Source of the DNA: CAZMRQ01 sp964568795
GTDB lineage: Bacteria > Pseudomonadota > Gammaproteobacteria > Comchoanobacterales > Comchoanobacteraceae
Direction: 5' to 3'
DNA length: 26,750 nt
Assembly: GCA_964568795.1 (NCBI GenBank)
Contig: CAZMRQ010000017.1
Location: 1-26,750 of the forward strand
Shown here piece after piece: positions 17,677 through 23,908 of this stretch. Within the stretch, counting starts at the first letter, position 1. The number at the start of each line of letters is the position of its first letter. Below the pieces are notes generated by a model that was not told the origin of the DNA, searched no databases, and saw nothing but the letters and a program-made list of their open reading frames with translations. The translations under genes and the position numbers were made by a program.

Positions 17677-17877
17677 TTATTGAATATAACTATCTATTAC
17701 ATACGGGGTTGGCTTAGAACACATGAAGGCACTGATGTTTCCTTTGGCACATTTTTCAATATTCTCTAAGGCCTTGTAGGCATAAGCAAATGTATTCTTA
17801 TCACTCAATGACAGAGTCTTGTTATTATGGTATAAATGAGGTATACTGCTAGCAGACTTTGAAATATTGCCTGAGCT
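17677..17877 (-). pseudogene. Headless coding-like frame, probable gene remnant
   Basis: An open minus-strand frame of 66 codons between stops at 17878-17880 and 17677-17679, with no ATG until codon 52. The translation is strikingly protein-like: it includes LSLSDKNTFAYAYKALENIE and ends with a segment reading SAFMCSKPTPYVIDSYIQ. A TTG at about codon 24 is the only early start and has no ribosome binding site. It lies between the promoters of two divergent genes, and its 3' end abuts the promoter of the VWA/ankyrin gene. I read it as the tail of a gene lost by deletion. I cannot assign a family. Confidence 0.35.
17819..17847 (+). promoter_or_regulatory. Predicted promoter of the AEC transporter gene
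   Basis: TTGTTA (17819-17824), a 17-bp spacer and TATACT (17842-17847). It would give a leader of about 85 bases ahead of the start codon at 17941. It overlaps the coding-like remnant on the other strand. Confidence 0.4.
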
Positions 17878-17940
17878 TTATCATTGTGTTTTTGGTTGGG
17901 CGGTTATGTCAAGGAATGTTGAGCAGTACAGGAGTTAATT

Positions 17941-18879
17941 ATGCCATCTAAGTTTCATTCACTAATCTATCTTGTCCCCATCTTTTTAATATTTTTAACG
18001 GCATATGCCTCGAGAGTATCAGGGTACTTTTCTGCTGATAATGCCGGTGCATTAGGGCAGTTCTTTTTTAAGTTCTCGATACCGGCAGTTATATTCTTGC
18101 TGTTGTCAAAAATACCGTTGACAGACATAGTACACCATGTTGATTTTTCACTGGCGTTTTTCTTTACTATAGTGATAGCGTATACGGCTGGAATATTTCT
18201 TTTACGGGCAGCAGGTATGCCAACCTCTCAGGGAAAATACTTTTCCTCAACCGGGTCCTTCTCAAATGTCGCTGCAGTAACACTGCCAATATTGTTAAGT
18301 ATGCCCAATACCCATGAGCTGATGCACGCATTTACTTTGGGCTGGCTCATTCAATTGATCTTGTTCATCATTTTCGTCTCAAGGCCTTATGAGGGAACGG
18401 GAGAAGGAGGCATCATCCAATGCGTTTACACGGTTGTTGTCAGTGCTCTCAAATCACCTCTTGTCAGCTCAGTTCTTTTAGGGATGTTGGCCAGTGTCAT
18501 GCATTTAGAGCTTCCTGAAGTCGTCTATAAAACTCTTCATCCTATTGGATTAACAGTCTCTGCAGTGGGCCTCATTTGCATGGGCTTGCAGTTCAAACTC
18601 GATGCATTGTTTACTACGAATGTTAAAACATGGCTGATGGTCATCATGAAGTCAGTGATTACACCACTTATAGGGTATGGTTTTTGCTTGCTATTTGGAC
18701 TTGATAAGATAGAAACATTTATATTGGTTATCATGGTGGTTTGTCCGACAGTTGCTTTGGGAGTCTTGATTATTGAAAACAAGACAGACCTTGGACAAGA
18801 GGCTGTGGGAGTCATGGCCGGATCTGTGATCTTTGGTTTTCTCTCATTGGCTGTCTGTAATTATTATTTGGCAGTTTAG
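17941..18879 (+). CDS. AEC-family (auxin efflux carrier) transporter
   Basis: A 312-residue membrane protein with about ten hydrophobic segments in two halves, matching the AEC family that includes bacterial malate/malonate permeases. The first helix begins near residue 7 and the conserved SNVAAVTLPIL segment lies at about 107-117 before the mid-protein break. An AGGAG ribosome binding site lies six bases before the ATG. It stands alone between divergent accessory DNA and rsmD. A dicarboxylate substrate is likely from the family but is not shown by the sequence. Confidence 0.85.
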   Translation: MPSKFHSLIYLVPIFLIFLTAYASRVSGYFSADNAGALGQFFFKFSIPAVIFLLLSKIPLTDIVHHVDFSLAFFFTIVIAYTAGIFLLRAAGMPTSQGKYFSSTGSFSNVAAVTLPILLSMPNTHELMHAFTLGWLIQLILFIIFVSRPYEGTGEGGIIQCVYTVVVSALKSPLVSSVLLGMLASVMHLELPEVVYKTLHPIGLTVSAVGLICMGLQFKLDALFTTNVKTWLMVIMKSVITPLIGYGFCLLFGLDKIETFILVIMVVCPTVALGVLIIENKTDLGQEAVGVMAGSVIFGFLSLAVCNYYLAV

Positions 18880-19090
18880 TCTTTATGCATCATTGCTTCA
18901 GTGTTCTGGGGAAATGCTTGGAACACTGAAATCAGAGCAATGAGAATGTCGGGCTAATGGTATTAGGTTTATTCAAAATCATTAGCCTGACGCTGTTTTA
19001 GAGATCGGACTATTCCGACAGTGATTGACAAAGCATGTATTAATACCGAGATTATTCGTATTGGTTGCGTGAGAAAGCTCGCTCTAAAAT
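18880..19090. repeat. Gap with consecutive hairpin-forming inverted repeats
   Basis: The first inverted repeat has perfect 10-bp arms TTCAGTGTTC (18897-18906) and GAACACTGAA (18921-18930), extended outward by CATTGC (18891-18896) and GCAATG (18937-18942) across a six-base bulge. The second has 12-bp arms GTCGGGCTAATG (18948-18959) and CATTAGCCTGAC (18980-18991) with one mismatch that still allows a G-U pair; it is followed by GCTGTTTTA. A short third, TCGGA/TCCGA, follows near 19005-19018. The first begins 12 bases after the AEC stop. One or both may be a terminator, though the T-run is short. Confidence 0.6.
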
Positions 19091-19696
19091 ATGAACGAAG
19101 GGGGGGTATGTGATCATCACCAAGCAACAGCAGACCAGCTTATGAGAGGTCATGTACGCATTACCGCAGGTCAATGGCGAGGCCGCAAAGTGATTTGCCC
19201 GGATGAATACGTCAGGCCCACTACCTCATGGGCCCGAGAGACACTGTTTTCTTGGTTGAGGTCATGCGTAGGGAAACAGGTGTTAGACTGTGCTGCAGGG
19301 TCAGGGATTCTCGGATTTGAAGCATTATCAAGAGGCGCTGAACATGCGCTTTTTTGCGATATCCAGCCCAAAGTGTTGCAATGCATCCGTCAAAGCATCG
19401 ATGTATTGGCTGCTCAAGCAGAATGCAAGGCTGTTGATATCACCGCTTGTCAGCCAGACATGTTGCCGAAAAGCTCCATTGATATCCTTTTTTATGACCC
19501 GCCTTATGATGCTCCGTGGGCCGAGACTGCTTTGCAAGCACTGTTGTCTTATGGCTGGTTAAGAGAAAGTGGCTGCCTTTTCTATGAATCCAAAAATCAG
19601 GGGCCTAAGTCCATCGGGCCATGGGAAATTATTAGACAAAAAAAAAGGGGAGGAGTGTGTCTCAATCTTTATCAGCACATCAGTGCAACCGACTGA
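19091..19696 (+). CDS. rsmD: 16S rRNA (guanine-966 N2) methyltransferase RsmD
   Basis: Methylates G966 of 16S rRNA in the 30S subunit. The core RITAGQWRGRKV and RPTTSWARETLFSWL match the family start, with SAM motif I DCAAGSGILG (about residues 66-75) and the catalytic DPPY at 136-139. One family position is changed: RPTT is usually followed by Asp-Arg-Val-Arg-Glu, here Ser-Trp-Ala-Arg-Glu. The frame is closed just upstream of the ATG at 19091. The ATG at 19142 gives the more usual N-terminal length (184 residues) and may be the real start; neither has a clear ribosome binding site. Its 3' end overlaps rsmG by 40 bp. Confidence 0.92.
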   Translation: MNEGGVCDHHQATADQLMRGHVRITAGQWRGRKVICPDEYVRPTTSWARETLFSWLRSCVGKQVLDCAAGSGILGFEALSRGAEHALFCDIQPKVLQCIRQSIDVLAAQAECKAVDITACQPDMLPKSSIDILFYDPPYDAPWAETALQALLSYGWLRESGCLFYESKNQGPKSIGPWEIIRQKKRGGVCLNLYQHISATD

Positions 19697-20274
19697 AAGA
19701 GTTTTGTCAGCAAGCGCACTTTTTTCACCCTTTAGCAGCTCATCGCTTACAGACATATTGGGGAATATTATCTCATTGGCAACAAAAAAATAATCTGTGT
19801 GGTTGGACTGACTTTGATGATTGGCTGACCCTCGGGGTGTTTGATGCTTATGGGATCATGACACATCTGAAGAGAGGGGATTGTTTGCTTGATGTGGGTT
19901 CAGGTTCTGGCCTTCCAGGCATGGTGATAGCATGCTGTTTTGATGGGATCACTGTGGTATCTGTGGAAAGACGAAGTAAGCGAGCCGCATTCCTTAGAGC
20001 AGCAAGCCATGCTTGTGCATGTCCATTGGCAGTCGAACGTGCAGATGTCAAAGACATCCATTCTTCATTTGATATTATTACGGCCAGAGGTGTAGCACCG
20101 CCAGATGAATTAATCTCACTCACAAAACATTGTTCTACCGAGATGACACGATGGGTTTGTCCACAAACGCCTGTTGAAGTCGAAAAAAAAGGAGAATGGA
20201 AGCAGTGGAGTTATGCAGATAGAGAGTATCATTGGTGGGTGAGTGATGTGTATAAAAAAAATAAGAGAGACTAG
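19657..20274 (+). CDS. rsmG: 16S rRNA (guanine-527 N7) methyltransferase RsmG, divergent
   Basis: A 205-residue protein with the RsmG SAM-binding motif LLDVGSGSGLPG (about 77-88), SVERRSKRAAFLR (about 96-108) and an ARGVAPPDELISL segment equivalent to the family's RA...L stretch. The start is GTG at 19657, inside rsmD, with a purine-rich GGGGAGG that is unusually close. It departs from typical RsmG: the N-terminal N-L-T is N-L-C, the R-H-x-x-D-S motif is not present, and the A-L-K-G motif near the C-terminus is missing. It may be a fast-evolving but working enzyme. rsmG normally sits by mnmG/parA; here it is paired with rsmD. Confidence 0.82.
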   Translation: MSQSLSAHQCNRLKEFCQQAHFFHPLAAHRLQTYWGILSHWQQKNNLCGWTDFDDWLTLGVFDAYGIMTHLKRGDCLLDVGSGSGLPGMVIACCFDGITVVSVERRSKRAAFLRAASHACACPLAVERADVKDIHSSFDIITARGVAPPDELISLTKHCSTEMTRWVCPQTPVEVEKKGEWKQWSYADREYHWWVSDVYKKNKRD

Positions 20275-20629
20275 AAGGGTCCTCTATTCCTTCTGACATT
20301 TCCATAGCATGTTTGATTTCATTAGAAACTCAAGGTCTTCTAGAGCATAGGACTTCATAAGTGATTCCTTTCTCACATATGCCTATATCAGTATAGGTTA
20401 GGGTCCTGGGATCGCTATATAGAGACTGCCCTTTGAAACGAGAAAGGTCGTGCGTTGATGGCATAACAGCTTTATGAGGCAGACATTGAGCATCCCATGG
20501 AAGAAGACTGTCTTGACTCAAATAGCTTGCACAAGCCGTATGTGTATAATAATAATTTATTTTATTAAAAAAAATACATTTTTTTCTTATATCGCCTATA
20601 ACAAATAAGATAGAACTAGGAAAGAACCC
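20275..20629. other. 355-bp gap between rsmG and the 644-residue protein gene
   Basis: No intact gene. The proximal 250 bp hold a coding-like minus-strand remnant, listed separately. The distal part is very AT-rich, with a TATAAT at 20545-20550 that may be the -10 of the downstream gene, although no good -35 is seen at the right spacing. Confidence 0.5.
20284..20521 (-). pseudogene. Coding-like minus-strand remnant, two frames
   Basis: A minus-strand frame ending at 20330 has no ATG near its start (only TTG at 20521, and it stays open upstream through 20629). It contains LLPWDAQCLPHKAV and a stretch reading DPRTLTYTDIGICEKGITYE. One frame over, an ATG at 20358 opens 24 codons to 20284 including ALEDLEFLMKSN. 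Read together across a frameshift, the DP...G.TYE...L arrangement is faintly like a U-box (DPV...G.TYER.AI..WL). This is a weak hint, and the piece may be a different protein or chance. Confidence 0.25.
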
Positions 20630-22564
20630 ATGACTCAGTATTTCAGTACTGCAGAAATAATCAAGCGCTTACAAGAAAAAGATCTGAGCTCCGAAGATGA
20701 GGATGCAATAGCTGATAGCCTAAGCAAGGATACATTTCTTAGAAATATTATTCTCCCAGAGACACTTCAGGAGCGATGGCGTGCCTCTATAGAGAGGCAA
20801 CAAGAAGGTGCCACACGTGATGCGACAGTGAAAGATGGGGAGACAGCAGAGAAGGCGTATGCAGAATCTGTATTGTGGTATTCTAAAATACCAGAAGGCA
20901 AATGGCTACTATTGAGCGCATTATGGCAAGCATTAGGCATGGATGAGACAGAGAGAGAAAGTTTAGTAGAGGCCGGGAAAGAGAGAGGTGATCGGCCAGA
21001 AGGTGTTGAAATGGCAAGATTGGGCGAGATTGAGAAACTGGCTGAGAAACTGGCACGGTTGTGTGAAGAAAAACTGGAAAACCCTTACTCGCTAATGATG
21101 GTGCTAGCAGAGAAAAGTCGCTTACAGATAGGGCAATTATCAGCGGTATTGTTAGGAGTAGAAGGTGGTTTGCAGGGTTTGTGTGATGAGCTAAAAAAGG
21201 GCTCTGGTGTATCAGCAGATCAACTTTTATCAGGGCAAGATGTGCAAGAAAAGGCCTCAGAGCGTTATAATATAAGATCAGAACTAGCAGAAGCAATGTA
21301 TCAAACGTGGTCTAAGAAACCAGGAGAACACGCTCGATTGATGGTGTGGGAAAAAGAGCCGTCTTTAGATGACATCAAAACAAGATGGCAGGACATGTCA
21401 TTTGATATGATAAAGAAATATTTTGATCAGTCTACACAGCCTAACAAGTTGGTTTTGATAGAGCATTTCACCAGAACAAAAGAGAGTGGCATGTTGATTA
21501 CGCAAATACTTAATGAGGCTATAGGAAATCAACCAGCACTTGAAAGTAGTCCGATTTTGGCCTGGATACGCAGACGTCAAGAGAAGAAATTGAGAGAAAA
21601 ATTGAGAAGGGGCCTTGTCAATACAATGGGGTGGTCAGCAATATGTGATGGAGACCCTGATTACTTCAATAGTCTTGTAGAACCTGATGAAAGAAAGATG
21701 GCAGAAGAGTTGATTTGCAAGCATGTATACGAAAAACATCAGAAAATTGCAGGAATGTTTTCTGATTTGAATGATCATTACAAGGATGCTTTGATAAAGA
21801 AGCTAGATAGACCACAGTTCCCTTTCTGGACCTTTTCGTATCACTTTTTCTATGCTGTCTCTGTGACTGCTTGCGCTGTATTGCTTTTTGTTTTTCCACC
21901 ATCTTGGCCTGTATTTATTCTTGTGGGGGGGGCTATTTATGCTTCCAAAGCCCTCTTCACGATATACCTTGAATATCAGTGCCGAAAACGTACAGCGGCT
22001 ATTGCAAACATAGGATGCATCGTGGCTAGTAAAGCAGAAGGCTTCATGAAAGATGAAAAAGTCCAGAAGAAAGACCCTATGGAAAATGAAAAAGTCAAAA
22101 AATTGGCCGATATATGTCTAAGAAAAGCTAAAATGAGAGATAGATTGATCAAAATCTTGGGTTTCATACATATTGCCGTATCGATCTTGTTTGCTATTGC
22201 AACGACTGCTTTTTTCGGGTGGCAAGCTGGCATCGGTCAGCCTCTTTACGGTAAAATTCTGATAAATATACCGGTAGTTCTAGTGTTCGGTGTTTTGCAT
22301 GGTATAAACATTTGTTGGTCTCACTGTGCTCAGGAGGACAAGTGTCAAAGTCTTAAGCTTCATACACTAAAGAGGATAAATCAGCTATCTGCGAAAATAA
22401 AAGAATTCAAAGCAAAGGTGTCCGTAATATTCACGCAAAAGAGTGCAAGTGCAATAAAAGGTAGACCAGAGGTGGATCCCCACAGACCATCCCCAGCAGG
22501 AACAGATCAAGAAGGACCTAGCAGGAGGAATGATACTAGCGAGAGGACTCCTCCTGGTCCTTGA
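20630..22564 (+). CDS. Unrecognised 644-residue protein with four membrane segments
   Basis: I do not recognise the family. Residues 1-395 are soluble, helical and rich in charged residues. Two hydrophobic hairpins follow: about 400-421 with 425-446, and about 508-529 with 543-562. A conserved-looking charged helix-rich loop (about 450-505) lies between them. The C-terminal 80 residues are basic, then Pro/Gly/Arg-rich and likely unstructured. There is no signal peptide. A good ribosome binding site (AGGAAAG) precedes the ATG. The layout of a large soluble head plus paired hairpins resembles membrane-inserted effectors of intracellular bacteria. A segment at about 213-241 (SELAEAMYQTWSKKPGEHA) is faintly like helices of death-fold domains. 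Both statements are inference. Confidence 0.75.
   Translation: MTQYFSTAEIIKRLQEKDLSSEDEDAIADSLSKDTFLRNIILPETLQERWRASIERQQEGATRDATVKDGETAEKAYAESVLWYSKIPEGKWLLLSALWQALGMDETERESLVEAGKERGDRPEGVEMARLGEIEKLAEKLARLCEEKLENPYSLMMVLAEKSRLQIGQLSAVLLGVEGGLQGLCDELKKGSGVSADQLLSGQDVQEKASERYNIRSELAEAMYQTWSKKPGEHARLMVWEKEPSLDDIKTRWQDMSFDMIKKYFDQSTQPNKLVLIEHFTRTKESGMLITQILNEAIGNQPALESSPILAWIRRRQEKKLREKLRRGLVNTMGWSAICDGDPDYFNSLVEPDERKMAEELICKHVYEKHQKIAGMFSDLNDHYKDALIKKLDRPQFPFWTFSYHFFYAVSVTACAVLLFVFPPSWPVFILVGGAIYASKALFTIYLEYQCRKRTAAIANIGCIVASKAEGFMKDEKVQKKDPMENEKVKKLADICLRKAKMRDRLIKILGFIHIAVSILFAIATTAFFGWQAGIGQPLYGKILINIPVVLVFGVLHGINICWSHCAQEDKCQSLKLHTLKRINQLSAKIKEFKAKVSVIFTQKSASAIKGRPEVDPHRPSPAGTDQEGPSRRNDTSERTPPGP
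22512..22562 (+). repeat. Strong inverted repeat spanning the stop codon of the 644-residue protein gene
   Basis: AAGGACC (22512-22518) and AGGAGGA (22523-22529) pair with TCCTCCT (22549-22555) and GGTCCTT (22556-22562), 14 base pairs with a four-base bulge (TAGC) on one side and a 19-base loop. The stop codon TGA begins at the last base of the right arm. There is no T-run, so it is not a textbook terminator; it might stabilise the 3' end of the mRNA. Confidence 0.55.
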
Positions 22565-22868
22565 TGATTCAATGCGCGTGTTATACAATATGCCTTAATG
22601 AATACTAGGGTATCATCACGTCTTGTCTTACTATAAATGCAAAACCAAAACACAAGGAGTCTTGGTTACAGTGTTAAGAAAGAAGTTTTATTAAAAGCAC
22701 AAGAATAATGAAAGCAAATGACTCTATAGCTGAACCCAAAATTCAAAACAGAAGTGCTATGTATTTCACAGTGGAGTGGTCAGAGAAAAGGAATAGATCA
22801 AGAAACAATAAAAAAAGCTATGAACAATCTATATTTTTTATGGTGAGACGATTCTCTCCACGAGAATA
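22565..22868. other. 304-bp convergent gap with nothing recognisable
   Basis: This lies between the convergent ends of the 644-residue protein gene and the decayed paralogue. A plus-strand frame from 22708 to 22914 has no ribosome binding site and runs into the opposing pseudogene, so I do not call it. A short hairpin (ATTCTC/GAGAAT) close to the pseudogene's end lacks a T-run. I see no RNA gene here. Confidence 0.5.
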
Positions 22869-23908
22869 CTATATCTTAACATTACTGCCACTGGGCTTCT
22901 CCATTAGCGTTTGAATCAATTTTTTGAATTCAGGACGATCAAGATCCCTCCATCCCAATTTAGACTCCTCTATGCGTTTTTTCATTAGTTCATAATTTTG
23001 TCTGTTGTTGCCTTTACCGTCAATCAAATCGTTTGCTATCAACATTGCTTTGTGTAGAGTTTCTAAAGTTGGGTCCCTCAATCTTTCGGCAATCATCTTT
23101 TCTTGTTTGTTGTGTGTCACAGGTGCCATCCATTTAATTTTCCGCCAAAACAGTTTAGCTGTGTCTAACCAACTCAGCTTTTGTGTATCGATCTGTTGTT
23201 TGTTGAAATAATGTGTGACTAGCTCTGTTGCAAGGCTGTCCCATAGAATATTTTTTTCGGCTTCTATCTCTTGCTTTATTTCTTCACCAATATTCAGTCA
23301 CAACACAATCTGGGCCCTCTTAAGTACGCAATCATGGTACTCTTTTAGATCTTCTGCTACCCTTGCTTCCGAAGTTCTATACGTAAGGTCCAGTTTTAAT
23401 TTCTTGGCCAGTCTTCTTCTCGTATATGGTCCTATTTTTTCCGTACTTTCCCCAGTATCCTGAACTATTTTATGCAATAGCCAAAGACTTTTCGTATCAA
23501 AGGTGAAGTTTAATTTAGACTCCTTGATCTGTTTTATTGTATCAGCAGCTTTGCCAGTTGCCATTTCATTAATTTCTTTCATCCAACTTTCATGTTTCTC
23601 AGTTGTTGTTGCTTTGAGCGCTTCTTCGTCCTGTTGTCTTGCCTTATCAAGTGTGTCTAATGTTTGTTCCGATACCCCCGACGTCTGTTGATTATCAGAT
23701 ATTTATTTTAAGCGATAAATCTCTTTCAATTTACCAATATTAGAAGGGTCTAAGAAATTGAATTTTTTCTGTTTCTTTGCTCTTTATCGTATTAAAAAAT
23801 GCATATACAAATTTTTGCCCTCTTCCTGTCTTTTCCGCAGAAAGTTTTGTGATTTTTATGAGTCCTTCTTCGAAAGGGTCAAGACGTTTTGTATCTATTT
23901 TTTCATGG
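22869..23908 (-). pseudogene. Decayed, 5'-truncated paralogue of the adjacent 894-residue protein
   Basis: Minus-strand translation matches the C-terminal half of the neighbour in three consecutive pieces. Frame A, open from 23925 to 23740, has QKFVYAFF against KKFVKAVF. After a frameshift near an A-run at about 23760, frame B continues to the TAG at 22869. Frame B carries two in-frame stops, TAA at 23703-23705 and TGA at 23298-23300. Matches there are TIKQIKESKLNFTFDTKS against TIKQAKKIAKKLNYTPTDD, ILWDSLATEL against KLWQTLEKRV, and DPTLETLHKA against DPTLDTLHRA. Relative to the neighbour it seems to lack one of two repeats. Its 5' part is missing and its start merges with the 3' end of the intact gene. 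Short fragments with possible starts (23582, 23129) might still be translated but are unlikely to be functional. Confidence 0.8.

Noticed and set aside
20883..21296. 137-codon minus-strand frame, hydrophobic
   Set aside because: It is antisense to the 644-residue protein gene; its Leu/Ser/Pro-rich translation is what the reverse of Lys/Glu-rich coding DNA gives.
22708..22914. 68-codon plus-strand frame after the 644-residue protein gene
   Set aside because: It has no ribosome binding site, and its last 15 codons run antisense into the end of the paralogue pseudogene.
23298..23582. 94-codon minus-strand frame as a separate small gene
   Set aside because: Homology to the neighbouring 894-residue protein continues in the same frame on both sides of its boundaries, so it is one piece of the pseudogene.
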